From: Voacanga thouarsii
Taxonomy: Eukaryota; Streptophyta; Magnoliopsida; Gentianales; Apocynaceae
Assembly: GCA_026120185.1 (NCBI GenBank)
Contig: JANUWF010001184.1
Location: forward strand, 744,001-808,000
Reading direction: 5' to 3'
Length of the DNA: 64,000 nt
Below the pieces are notes generated by a model. The model was not told the origin of the DNA, did not search any database, and saw nothing but the letters and a program-made list of their open reading frames with translations. This document shows positions 10,976 through 23,084 of this stretch, piece by piece (within the stretch, counting starts at the first letter, position 1; each line of letters begins with the position of its first letter). A program made the position numbers and the translations under genes.

Positions 10976-12754
10976 AATAGTTCTTTGATCAACTTAGGGA
11001 GCATGGTATTTAATAAAAATGGAGAAGATGATTGTTTGGTGATTATACCTGTGATCCTTTGCTATTTTGGTATGGGATAGCATGACTGTGAGCTTCACCG
11101 TTGAAGCATAGGTATCTCTGTAAAATTTTTTGGCTTTGATGTTTGATCGTGTAAACCCAATTTAAGTGGGTATAGGCGGTTGTGCTTTTGTTTTGGATGA
11201 GTTTTTGTAAGTAAAAATGTCCAAAGAAGCCAAAGAAATAAGCAAAATTCGAAGAGCAGAAGGCTCTGCAAATTTCGCGCGAAAAAGAAGAAAAAATGAA
11301 GAAGAGAACTGTTCCTAAGCCGTTTGAGCCAAGCCAAGCTGCTACCGAAATTGTGACAAAAGCCGCGTTGTTCGCGCCTTGGAGCTGAGCCAGATTGTGT
11401 GGAAATTGAGCCGTTTTCAATTGCAAATTTGCAAGTGAATTGCGCGGGTCGAGCGGCGGGTTATTGGGCGAGTGTGTGGGTCGCACGCGGGTCGGCTGCT
11501 GAGGAGAAGCGGTCGCGGGCGGATCCATGGGCTGCGGCTGGAAGGCGATCCGGTGCGGTGCGGTGGACTGCAGGCCATTTAGGCGCGGATTCGGTGCGGC
11601 CAGTGCAGTGGACTGCCAGCTATTTTTTGCAATTTTTTTATTTTTTTCTTTTTCGTTTTGGGTCCCATACCAGGCGAAGTTAATATTTTTGCAATAGTTT
11701 ATATTCTTGGAATATATTTGCATGAAAAATATTAGTAAGGGATGTTATGATTAAACAAGATAATTAATTAATTAATTAATGTGTTTAATTATGTTATTTG
11801 GGGACTTAGGTTTAAAAATAGAAAAGCATGAAAACGTTTACTGTTTTCTAGCATGCTATTTTTTTGTGTAACTATGTGTGCCTTTTCTCAAAGACCAAAG
11901 TCTTTGGGAACATTTTTTACAAGAAAAATATTTTTCTTCAAAAATTAAATGGTTATTTTAATTTGTACAAAAATTAATCCTTAAATATTTTCTTAAAGGA
12001 TTTAATCATTGACATAGAAAATATATTAGATTTTGATATTTTTGTAAATTAAAATGGAGAGCCATTTTGTTTTATTTTGCACTAGAAAAATTGTTTTGTC
12101 TAATAAACTTGAGACCAAAGTCTCTAGAAAATTTTAATTGGAAAATTTTTGAAATCATTAAGTTTTAAATTAAATAAAATTAGTCCATGAAAAAATCTCT
12201 CAAAGGATATAAACCTTGACATAGAGATTTTAGTGGGCTTAGATATTTTGTTTTTGAGTTAAGAAAAAACTTATTGGAAATTTCAAAAGGATATTTTTCC
12301 AGAAAACCTTTATTTTAAAAGACTAAGTGGGAGAGGGGTTCCAATGGCCCTACGACTTCCATCACGGTCCTCATTAGAGATCGTGGGTCCCTTCGCGTCA
12401 CCCTGGGAGTGAACCCGTATAGGATGGGGATACCACAAGGATCTAGATCTAATGGAAGGATATAATTAATAACCCGGGGCACGTACTATGATCGGCCAGC
12501 CCGCGTTGGAGGTTATAGTGTGAGGTATGTCCATAGGAAATGAGAGGAAACGACCATCCCACGATGGAGTTATCCTCTAGATCATTACCTAGAAGGGACA
12601 TTAATTTGTGGTGGTTAATACACTTAGTTTAGGGAACTGTTAATCTTCCTAAGAAGCTATGTCAGTTTTTCTAAGAGCCAAATTATTTCTAGTGCACAAA
12701 TTTTATTTTGTTTTCACAAACTAAATTCTTTCTTTTATTTTTTGATTTTCAGAA
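10976..12754 (+). other. Copia-B untranslated leader
   Basis: The 1.78-kb leader lies between primer site and gag. Around 11440-11620 it is strikingly GC-rich, with a short imperfect repeat (GTGCGGTGGACTGCAGG and GTGCAGTGGACTGCCAGC). GACTGCCAGCTATTT at 11611-11625 matches 14 of 15 bases of the Copia-A leader motif at 3942-3956. A 226-codon minus-strand open frame (11043-11723) has no known motif and is probably a by-product of the GC-rich block. The end is a strong acceptor-like TTTGATTTTCAG at 12741-12752. Confidence 0.7.
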
Positions 12755-14809
12755 ATAGTGGGAGGTTCTTTTAGTCCATTGGCCGTTATTCTCAGGGAGA
12801 ATAAGTTAATGGGTCCAAACTATATGGACTGGAAAAGGAACCTGGACATAATACTCACAGCCGAAGAGTATAAGTATGTCCTTTATGAGACCTGTCCTGT
12901 TATCGGAAAAGGTTCCACCGCCGAAAAATGAGAGGCTGAGAAGGCATGGAAGAAGGCTGACGAAATGGCACGTTACTATATGTTAGCCTCCATGTCTAAT
13001 GTGCTCCAGTCAAAACACGAGCACATGGCTTCTGCATATGACATTAGTCAATTATTGGCTACTATGTTCGCAGACAAGAGCCGGCTCGCAAGGCAAGAGG
13101 CTCTTCGAACTATTATAAATACTGAGATAGTTGATGGAGCATCAGTCCGAGAGCATATGCTCAAGATGATTGCTGCTTTCGAGGAGGCAGAAATCTTAGG
13201 GGCTGTCATTGACCCCAAGAGCTAAGTGGACATGGTTCTCGAATCTCTACCGGGTTCCTTCATTCAGTTCAAGTTGAACTATAATATGAACAAATTGAAC
13301 ATGAGTTTGACTGAATTGATGAAGGAGCTCCAGATGGCGGAGAAGGTCATGAAGCCGTAGTCAAAGGCCATGATTGCTAAGGCTTCTTCCTCAAGAACTG
13401 GTCCTAAACCCAAAAATTTCAAGAGGAAGAAGGGGAATGCAACAACCTAGCCCAAGGACAAACCAAAGGGCAAGTGCTTCAAATGTGGGAAGAAGGGACA
13501 CTGGAAAAATGAGTGTCTAGATCTTCAAGCCAAGAAAAACCCCATAGGTAATGTTTTCTATCTAGAGTCTATATCAATGGTAGGATCAACTTCCACTTGG
13601 ATTGTTGATTCAGGAGCCACTGATCATATCTATAACTCTTTGCAGGGGTTTAGAAAGATTAGAAGACTCAAGAAGGGCGAATATGGGCTACGAGTGGGTA
13701 ATGGAGCACAAGTCTGGGCCCTTGCAGTGGGAGAGCTGGATCTTATTTTTTATTGTAATAAAATAGTGGTTTTAAAAGACATTTTATATGTATTGAATTT
13801 CGTTAGAATTTGATTTCAGTTGTAGAACTTATAAATCAAGGATATTCTATATCTTTCCATTCTGGTATTTCTATCAATAGAGATGGAGAAATTTTATGTA
13901 CTGGGTACATGTATGGAAATCTGTTCTTTTTAAACCCTATTAACAACCAATCAAATAACGCTCAGTCTGAACCTTTAACTAAGAAGAGAAAAACCAATAT
14001 CAATGATTCATACCCTTGGCATCTAAGGTTGGGTCATATTAACTCAACCAGGATTCAGAGGCTAATCCATGATGGGCCTTTAGGCTCATTGAGATTGGAA
14101 AGTTGGCCTCAGTGTGAATCCTGCTTGATGGGAAAGATGACCAAAAGGTCATTTACACCAAAGGCGGATAGAGCCAAGGAGGTGTTGAGTCTTGTTCACA
14201 CTGATGTGTGTGGTCCATTGTCTACACCAGCTAGAGGAGGTTTTGAGTACTTCATCACTTTCACGGATGATTGTACGAGGTATGGTTACATTTATCTGAT
14301 GAGACGTAAGTCTGACTCTTTTGACAAGTTCAAGGAGTTTAAGGCTGAAGTGGAGCGTCGGACAGGTAAATTAATCAAAACCTTACAATCGGATCGTGGT
14401 GGAGAGTACCTCCTTGTTGAATTCAAGGACTATATGGTACATCATGGGATAGTATCCCAGCTCTCTGCGCCTGGAACACCCCAGCAGAATGGAGTAGCTG
14501 AGAGAAGGAACAGGACATTGATGGAAATAGTCCGAAGCATGATATCTCATGCTACTCTTCCAGTGTCCTTTTGGGGATATGCCCTGGAGACAGCGGCATA
14601 TATTCTGAACTTGGTGCCTTCCAAGTCAGTACCTAGGATTCCCTATGAGATGTGCACTGGGCGTAAGCCAAGTCTGAATCATCTCAGGATTTGGGGTTGT
14701 CCAGCTTATGTACTGGTCAAGGGAGACAAGTTGGAACCAAGATCAGAATTATGCTATTTTGTTGGCTATCCAAAAGGGACAAAAGGAGGTTACATTTATC
14801 ATCCCAAGG
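12755..14809 (+). pseudogene. gag-pol: Copia-B gag, protease and integrase, broken
   Basis: The frame opens at 12755, where ATA stands in place of ATG; the reading continues GPNYMDWKRNLDIILTAEE, typical copia gag. Stops occur near 12929, 13223, 13358 and 13448, all explicable as C-to-T changes. The zinc knuckle CFKCGKKGHWKNEC is at 13475-13516. Protease D-S-G is at 13607-13615. A single-base frameshift occurs near 13805. Integrase is well kept: HHCC (WHLRLGH...CESC) about 14018-14125, HTDVCGP near 14195, SDRGGEY near 14390, and PQQNGVAERRNRTL near 14480 with the catalytic Glu. It is cut at HPKV by an inserted LTR fragment at 14810 and resumes at 17077. Confidence 0.93.
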
Positions 14810-17076
14810 TGTAACACCCCGCTACCTAGGCCCGCCAGGGCAGAGGATGTCGCTCCGTCCAAAGGACAAGGGGTCTTTATAACTAGGTCACACAAATAAA
14901 ATTGTGGAATAAAAATAATACTTTAACTTTAAAATTTATTACAACCCCCCCCAAAAAAAACTCCAAGAATAAATCCATGAATTCCCAAAACAAAACCATA
15001 AATAAAATTATCCACTCTTGTCTTCCCAAAGCAATACATAGAATTAAATGACAACAATCTCTTCCAAGGCAGATACTACTAGCTACTCATCCCCACAGCA
15101 GGATCGACCTGAAATCATGGTAAAAAGGTGATGAGACAGAAATCTCAGTAAGTCCGTGTGTGCTTAAGTGACGGGAGAAAACAGTTTGTGAATGCAGAGT
15201 ATAAAAATTCTTTATAAAAGATCACTGGCAAGCAATAAACATTAGTCAAAATCAAGAGTGACGTTTTGGCTTTTCCAACCATAAATAATTGGTAAGATCA
15301 ATCACTCAATGAAATGGTCATGGGTTACCACACATTGGGCCCCACAACCGAATGGTCAGCATACCACACTTTGTGCATACCGCCGGCCAGAATGCCATAC
15401 TTTGTGCAGACTGACAAAAGTAGGTGATCGGCCTACTGGGCAAGATACTCATCCGTCTCTATACCCCAAACAACAACCGGGTGTCCATTCCGGCACAATA
15501 TAGTTACTTAACTGAAAATAAACTGCTAGCTCGGACCGGTACGACTCACTGGACTGACATCTTATCCGGGAATGACTCACCCCTTAGAGGTGGCCTCCTA
15601 CTGAGGGACTTACCCTAACCCTTCCAAGACTAGTCCTAATAGTCCACCCTTATTGAGTACTCAACGACGTTTCCCTCTTGGGATAAAATGAACAGAACAT
15701 GATTCCACAGGAAACTGGTAATTTAGGGATCTCCAAAGTCGTTATCAAAATCAGTTTTAGAAAGTATTTTGAGTTTGAGTAAATCTGCTCAATAATTCAA
15801 TTGCTTGAAATAAGGAAGAATTCCACCCTCAATTGCCTTTATATACATGAGCGTACATACACTCTACATTTGACTTGCCATAAAGAAAATGTTTCACATT
15901 AGTCAGGTTTTATGCATGAGCTTACCTAATTCTTACTCAGAAATAAAAGGTCTCCAATAGCTGACCTAACCCCACAGGACAAATACAAATCGCAATCAAT
16001 TTCAAGCCACAAACCACTTCCTCAATTTTAAGTCAACACAACTTACTACTACCATGATCCTAGTGTCCCAAGCTTTAAGATTAAACAATAAGTAAATAGG
16101 GTAAGAGTTGAGCCTAGTGTGATATTTAAAATAATTAATGGTTTGAGAAATAAATTTTAATAAGTTGAAAGCTTAAATCTTGTTAAGGAAACTTTAGAGT
16201 TTATTTGATCAAGAGTTTAGGTAAAATAATGATTTATTAATAATTTAGTTGTTAGAAAATAATTGATAGCTAAAACTAGTTGAAAATGAATTTAATGAGT
16301 CTTGCTTGAAAAATAATAAATAAATTCTTAATGGGTTTTGATTAAAAGATAATAATTAAATTTGTAGTAATAAATATTTCACTAATCATAATTATTTCCA
16401 TAAAAGGCTTTAATTGATTTCATTATTTTAAATAAGATATATATATATATATATATATATATTATTTTTCTAGTAAAGCTATTATTTATTTGACTAAAAT
16501 ATCCTTATTGTTTATAATAGTCCAAATCTACCCTTCCTAGGGTTTTTCGAAAATACAAAAAAAAAATTATTTTATTGAATATTTTATTCAAGAAGTAAAA
16601 TTAGTTTAGGGACAACTAGATCATGATTCAAATTCCTATGGCTAACCACAATCAAGAACATGCACAATCCTTCAATTCATCAAATCGACCAAATCTTTCA
16701 TATAAGAATAGATCTAAATTTATCAAGACATGATCTAACCTCTACTAGCATAAATATGATCATGGCTTTACCAATCCATCATGAATAAAAATCCTATTTA
16801 CCAATGGTGACATAATCTCTAGCATGCTTTGACACAAATACTACCTATGATATGCATCAAACCTCAATTCAACATACAACCAACTAATATAATCCTTCCA
16901 TGCATAAATCCCATCTCCTTCACAATCATACATATACTCATGCTTCAAGCACAACAACACATACTCAAATCCCATTGCCATCTACCTTCTAACAACATCA
17001 TCCTAGAGACATGATTCTAGAGTTTAAAAAGGAAGATTGAAGGTACTTACTTGATTGATGAATGCCTTGAAGGAGT
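14810..17076 (-). mobile_element. Truncated reversed LTR-A fragment inside Copia-B
   Basis: It starts TGTAACACCCC, the reverse complement of a long gypsy LTR end, and contains in reverse the motifs of the 3' half of that LTR: the TATAAAGACC block, both hairpins (15419-15437, 15581-15607), the palindrome (15653-15664) and the donor-like site (15924-15925). Similarity to the LTR at 57417-61699 ends at 17076, near LTR position 2060, so only the last 2.27 kb are present. CAAGG precedes it but no matching duplication follows, which fits deletion of one side rather than a simple solo LTR. An (AT)n run lies at 16435-16463. Confidence 0.82.
15419..15925 (-). promoter_or_regulatory. Donor-palindrome-hairpin cassette, reversed fragment in Copia-B
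   Basis: Minus-strand ATTAG|GTAAGC (GT at 15925-15924), palindrome 15653-15664, hairpin 1 at 15581-15607 with one mismatch, hairpin 2 at 15419-15437: AGTAGG with CCTACT around CCGATCA, the outer pair being A-T in place of G-C. Confidence 0.62.
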
Positions 17077-18905
17077 AGAAGATGCTAGTCAGTACCAATG
17101 CTAGATACTTGGAAGATGATCAAAGTACTTCCACTAAAGGTTCAATGAGGTTTGAACTTGAGGAGAAGTTATCTACGGAATCAACTTCTTCTGACCCGAT
17201 TGTGGAACAAGAAGAGGCACAGCCTCAAGAGCCTATGCAAATGGAGCCTCATCGTAGTGGGAGGGTGTCTAGGGTTCCGGATAGATGGACTGAAGAAGCC
17301 ATTGAGCTGGTCTCCAATCATCAGGAACAACACCCCACTAGATACAAAGAGGCTATTGCTGATGCCGATGTAAATCTGTGGCATGAAGTAATGAAAGCTG
17401 AGATTGAGTCTATGTACCTCAATCAGGTTTGGGATCTTGTAGCTTCACCAGAAGGAATAAAATCCATTGGGTACAAGTGAGTGTACAAGAGAAAGAGGGA
17501 AGCGGATGGGAAGGTGGAAACCTTCAATGCTAGGCTTGTGGCGAAAGGGTATACTTAGAAAGAGGGAATCGACTATGAGGAAACCTTTTCCCCGGTAGCC
17601 GTGCTTAAATCCATCCGCATCCTCCTTTCCATCGCATGTCACTATGACTACGAGATATGGCAAATGGATGTCAAGATGGCATTCTTAAATGGCCATCTTT
17701 GCGAAGACATCTATATGTCCCAATCGGAAGGCTTCATTGCTGAAGGCCAGGAACATATGGTTTGCAAGCTTAAGAAGTCCATTAATGGACTTAGGCAGGC
17801 ATCAAGAGTATGGAACATTCATTTTGATGAGACTGTAAAGTCTTATGGTTTTATTCAAAACGAAGATGAACCATGTATGTATAGGAAACTTGAAGGCATT
17901 AATGCGTTTTTTCTTGTCCTGTATGTGGATGGCATTCTACTCATTGGAAATGATGTAAGGACATTGTCATCTACAAAGGTTTGGCTGTCTAATCAATTCA
18001 GTATGAAGGACTTGGGAGAAGCCAGCTACATTCTTGGGATTAGGCTTCTTAGAAATAGGAAGCAGAGAATGTTAGGGTTATCCCAAGCAACATACATTGA
18101 CAACATGCTAGCCAAGTACAGCATGGACTCATGCAAGAGAGCTCTAATCCCTTGCAGACATAGGTTGTCATTTTCTTTAAGGGGCTGTCCTAAGTCTCAA
18201 GAAGAAAAAGACAGAATGAGTATGATTCCCTACGCTTCGGCTGTGGGAAGTCTCATGTACACCATGCTGTGTGCTAGGCCAGATATATGCTTTGCCGTGA
18301 GCTTAATTAGCAGATATCAGTCAAACCTTGGGGAGGTTCATTGGCAAGCTGTAAAGCATATTCTCAAGTACCTAAAGGGAATGAGAGATTATATACTGGT
18401 TTACAGGGCTGATGATTTCGTTCCTACAGGATACATAGACTCAGACTTCCAGGCAGATAAGGATGAGAGAAAATCTACTAGTGGATATGTCTTCACCTTA
18501 TCTGGAGGAGCAATTTCATGGAGGAGTATCAAGCAGTCTTGTATTACTGACTTAACCATGGAAGTTGAGTATGTGGCAGCTTCGGAGGCATCCAAGGAAG
18601 TAGTTTAGCTCCGGAAGTTCCTTTCAGAACTTGGAGTAGTACCACATATGGACAGACCGATTGTGATGTATTGCGACAACACTGGAGTAGTATCGTAATC
18701 TAAGGAGCCTTGGAACTACAAGAAGGGGAAACACATCGAGAGGAAGTACCACCTGATTCGGAATTTCATCCAGAGACGAGAAGTCGTGGTGAAACATATT
18801 GCCTCAGAAAATAATCTAGCAGATCCATTCACCAAGCCTTTGGCTGAGAGAGTCTTCAAGAGATACTTAGACGCCATAGGGGTGGGCACCTATGGACTTG
18901 CCTAG
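17077..18905 (+). pseudogene. pol: Copia-B pol (RT and RNase H), broken
   Basis: The reading resumes at VSTNARYLED, directly continuing the integrase end before the inserted LTR fragment. RT spans about 17370-18010. Its catalytic YVDD is YVDG at 17932-17943, so the second catalytic aspartate is lost. RNase H spans about 18410-18830, ending in ADPFTKPLAERVFKRYLDAI. Stops are at 17478, near 17557, 18606 and near 18697; each can be derived from Trp or Gln by one transition. Apart from these the frame is long and little shifted. Confidence 0.93.
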
Positions 18906-18916
18906 TCTTAGAGTGC

Positions 18917-18927
18917 AAGTGGGAGAT
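18917..18927 (+). other. Copia-B polypurine tract
   Basis: AAGTGGGAGAT immediately before the 3' LTR, the plus-strand primer site. Confidence 0.85.
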
Positions 18928-20950
18928 TCTTGGATTGTATGCCCTCTTAGACTAAGTTTCTGATGTAAAATCGAATATTTTAATAAAAGAATTTATTTTC
19001 AGAAATTGTTTGTGAATTTACTTTTTGTTTGTGCACAATTTTCATTCAGAACAGACCAATTATATTTAAATAAGTGATCCATATGAATGGTTGTCTTTCA
19101 CAGTAAGGTATGGATCACGGGTTATTTAACACATAAACATTTGTTCTTAACCTATTGATGAGACTGAAAATCTCATCATGTTTAGGTTATTATGTTATGA
19201 ATTCCAAATGGGGAATGTCTTACCTTTAGCCAGTGAGTAGTCCACTCACTTCATGATATAAGCGTATTTCGAATACGTAGGATAGTACCTGTAGTAGTGG
19301 TTTCTAAAAGTACTATATGATAGAAACTTAGGCTACTACTGCTACAGCGTGGACTAGTACTCTATGACTTGAGTATTAGTTGGTGGTCTGATGAAGCTGG
19401 AAGCATATGCTTTGATAGGCTATAGTTGAGGTTCTATAGTAGAACCAATATACTTGTGCATTGGGTATATGTAACTAGTTAGTTAAGACAGACTTGTACA
19501 AGATAGTTTCTACACTATATCGCCCCTTGTGGCTGTTCGAATGGTCTAAAATGTCCAGGGCTCTGGGAAACATGACTAGATGTGTGCTTTAGGGTAGCTC
19601 CCTTGGAAAGCGGAAACACTCCAGGAAGTCGTGGATTATTGGACTAGAAGCCTAAGGATGGTAAATGTCATTTAGAGGGGTGTTAGTACACTTCTTCCTC
19701 TCTAAATGTACGGCGATGTGTAGAGGGGTATTTTAGTCATTTCACTTGTAGGTCGGAGACTTTGCTAATGCAGCATTGTCCTTGGGGTCAATATTTCCTT
19801 ATGGTGATATTATAAAATATTTAAAATGTAAAATACAGCTATTTATATAGTAGGGGTATTTTGGTCATTTTAGCAGCCAAGGCGATGTGTCTTTTTGGTC
19901 CTCGAAATAGCCCGTAAGTCCTAACTAATTTTGGGTTGAGGAATTGGTCTCAGTTCAAGAGGATTTTATTTGATTTTATTTTATTTTGGATGTCTAATTT
20001 ATTATTAGACTGGAATAAAATAAATAAATAAATAAAAATAGGAGGTGAGAGAAATTAATTATCTGGTTTAATTGGTTAATTAATTATTCAGGGCCTAGGT
20101 CCATTATGAATAATTAGGAAATTAACCTGAGTTTAAACTAGGGAAAATAATCAATGTTTAATTATTTATTGGGTTATTTATATAAGCCCAAGAAATAAAT
20201 AATTGAAGATTAATTATTTCGGTTCATTTGGGCTCATTAATTATTTATTGGGTAATTTATATAAGCCCAGGAAATAAATAATTAATGTTTATTATTTTAG
20301 GCCTTTTGGGTCCAAGAAAAATAATAAATATTATTTCGGCCCAATAGCTTGGACGGTAGGGTTTTTTCTAGATATGGTTTAGATGAGTTTAGGGTTAAGC
20401 CAAACTTATTTTCAGGATAACATCTGGGTGTTTGAAATATGATATCCCGGGGATATGTTTATCAGATAATCAGAGACCTAGTTTTGGCTGACCAATAAAC
20501 AAGTCTCTGGAGAAAGAAAAACCCTAATCCTCCTTAACAACAACAAGAGTCACGCAGCTCTCTCTCTCTCTCTCTCACGTCTCTTCATCTCTGTTTGTTC
20601 TCCTTGGAGCTTTGCTAACCTATAGCAAGAGAACCAAAGAGACTTGAGATCGTTCTTCTTCACCGTTGTGTTCACCGACTAGAGGTTGGGTAGTGGCATA
20701 TTCTGAGAGCTGAAAGGCTTGGCGTTCATGCAAACAAGACGAAGTAGGAGGCTAGCGGGTTTTCAACCGAAAGTTCTTCAAGTGGGTAAGGCGAAGCGAT
20801 TCTGTCGTTCAATCCACTCCTACTCAACCTAGTAGGTTTAAAGCGCGCAAAGGTATGATCTTAACGCTTCCGTGCGGCCTTTAAGGCTTGCATATTTTTT
20901 TCCTCTATTTTTTTTTTCGTTCAAGCATGCTCTTCTGTTTCTGCCCGTCA
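18928..20950 (+). mobile_element. Copia-B 3' LTR
   Basis: This 2023-bp copy matches 8942-10960. Its start reads TCTTGG in place of TGTTGG, so the terminal TG has decayed. It ends CCGTCA. AAAGGTATGA at 20849-20858 is a donor-like sequence about 100 bp before the end; the 5' copy has AAATGTATGA. Confidence 0.94.
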
Positions 20951-20973
20951 TGGCTCTAGTGCAAGTGGGAGTT
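20951..20973 (+). mobile_element. Copia-A tail: right TSD of Copia-B and polypurine tract
   Basis: TGGCT (20951-20955) is the duplicated target of Copia-B. The rest, CTAGTGCAAGTGGGAGTT, is the end of the Copia-A pol frame and its polypurine tract, leading directly into TGTTAGTG of the 3' LTR. Confidence 0.88.
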
Positions 20974-22692
20974 TGTTAGTGTTGTGCCCTAGAGGCAATC
21001 ACTTGTACATTGTATATGACACATTTTATGTTAATAAAAGGCATTATTTATTTTACAGTTTCTTTTTGTTTACTTTAAGTAATATAATTGTTCGTTAAAG
21101 TCCCTAGTACAACACTGTGTTAAGGAAATCATGATAGAGATCATGATATAAGATTCCTACTACACTGGATGGTGTTAGTACTTAAATAGTCCCTAGTCAT
21201 AGTATTAATGAGACAAGACATCATTAATGCATTAAGACTAGCATGTGTTAGACTTCCTGATTTGATCAGGCGGTGGTTCTCATAACCATGAATATTGAGA
21301 TACTCAAAGTTAACACATAGATGTTTGTTGATGGAACAAGTTCATTGGATGACCTAGCTTTGAGATAATCATATGGATAACTATTTAGTGCTAGTGATAT
21401 AATCTCAATATAGCAAACGTGTAAGTATCCTTAGACTTGAGATCTCCAAGTTACTTTGTTTGCTGAGCTTTGTACTTTAATTCCAATCTTCGGAGCTCGA
21501 TCGAGGGCCGCCTATGGGATGGATATTGGGTACATTGTGAGGTAAACGAAAGTAGTTGAGAGGGTCAATAAAGGATTCACCACTCTTAATAGTAGGGGCG
21601 AATATCTCACGACCACTAGTAGGAATTACTACTCGAAAAGTCCTTGGTCAAGGCGATTGTGTATTGGAAACAGTTCCAATTGATACACATCTAGAGTAGT
21701 GGGTTCTTGGTACAAGGACTATTGTATTTGGGCCAGAATTATTTCTGGAGGGAGTTGGCACTAATTCCATACTTCAAACCGAATGACATATTGTATTGTG
21801 GAGGGAGTTAATTGCACTGAAGTTTGTTATTGAAGGGTTCATGTCAAGCTACTTGACTTCCTAGACTCTTGGGTGGTAATGATATGTTACTAGATACCGC
21901 TTATGATCTAGAAATTTGGGTTTATTAATTGATGAATTGTTAAACCAATTCTAATTAGAATTAATAGGATTAATTCTATTTTATTATGGATTATTAATCT
22001 TAAAGACGTTTGGATTAACTCATATTCTCTACCAATTGATTGAGAAACCTAATAGGTCACACACAATAGAGGATTATATGCTCAAGATGTTATTTGATAA
22101 CATTGTGGGGTTAATTGAGAGAAAAAGAAGTTGTTGTGGACAAATTATAATTAGTTGTAATTTGTGGTACAAGTTGTAATTGTGAGAACTTGATGTTTTC
22201 AATTACAATTAGGGAGCTCTAATTGTTTTAGAATTCCAGATTTTCAGTGATTTTTCGATTTTATGATGATATAACTGAAAAAAACCCTAAGGGTGATTCA
22301 CGTGAGAAAAACAGCAGCCACCTAAACCTTTTCTTCTTCTTCTTCTCTCGATTTGATCTTGAGAAGGAACCCTAGCCGCTACTTAGAATTTCTGCTAGCT
22401 CAAAAAGCTACGTGCTTGAGTATTCCTTTGTGTGGATTACTATTAGAGATAATCACACACTGTGATTATAGTGGGTAGACGTTCAACTCACGTGGAGGTT
22501 GATCACGAGGATTGCTGGATCGCGCCTCAACTTGAAGAAGAAAATTTTGTTCTTCGCACTATCACCCAAAGGTAAAAGCTGTTACCTTTACTCTCTTTAT
22601 GTCTTGTTTTTCACACATAAAAGAGTCCTGTGAGGGTTTCTTGATTTATTTTCCGCTGTGCCATATGGGATACGAGCCTGAGATACCCAGCA
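20974..22692 (+). mobile_element. Copia-A 3' LTR
   Basis: This 1719-bp copy matches 1644-3364. It ends CCCAGCA and is followed by CCCTC (22693-22697), matching the left flank, which closes Copia-A at 1644-22692. AAAGGTAAAA at 22568-22577 is donor-like. Confidence 0.95.
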
Positions 22693-22760
22693 CCCTCTCC
22701 CATATCTCGGCTAAAATAGTACCAATCTCCACCGAAATCGAAACTTAAGAGCAAGGTAAG
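22693..22760 (+). mobile_element. Gypsy-B 5' LTR, segment 2 of 3
   Basis: A short continuation of the LTR-B copy between Copia-A and the next insertion. It begins with the CCCTC duplication and ends with GTAAG (22756-22760), which is duplicated again at 27040-27044. It contains ATCTCGGCTAAAATAG, the counterpart of the CTCGGCTAAAATGG block after the CT tract in LTR-A. Confidence 0.85.
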
Positions 22761-22996
22761 TGTGAAACCCCATCTAAAACAAACCCTAGAGTAAAGGGGT
22801 CGGGATGCATATCATATTTTCTTGCATGCATAAATTTATTTTTTGAATGATTTTATGTATTTTAGAATTGTGATTTATAGGTTAGAAGGCTTTATTGTGC
22901 GTATTGAATAGGAAGGGCAAAATGGTAATTTTGTTTGAAGTGGAAATAGGGAGATAGCTTGAGGATTGAATAGGAATAATATTTAGAAGAGAAAAT

Positions 22997-23084
22997 AAGA
23001 ACAAGAGTTGTTGTGGTTTAGTGGTTAGAGCTTTGGAATTAAGAACAAGAGTTGTTGTGGTTTAGTGGTTAGAGCTTTGGAATT
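22997..23084 (+). repeat. 44-bp tandem duplication spanning the A box
   Basis: Two identical 44-bp units, 22997-23040 and 23041-23084, each carrying GTGGTTTAGTGGTTAGAGC. Other LTR-A copies have one unit, so this is a local duplication in this copy. Confidence 0.93.

Noticed and set aside
11043..11723. 226-codon minus-strand open frame in the Copia-B leader
   Set aside because: No recognisable domain, low-complexity composition, and it spans the GC-rich leader block where stop codons are rare. Most likely chance.
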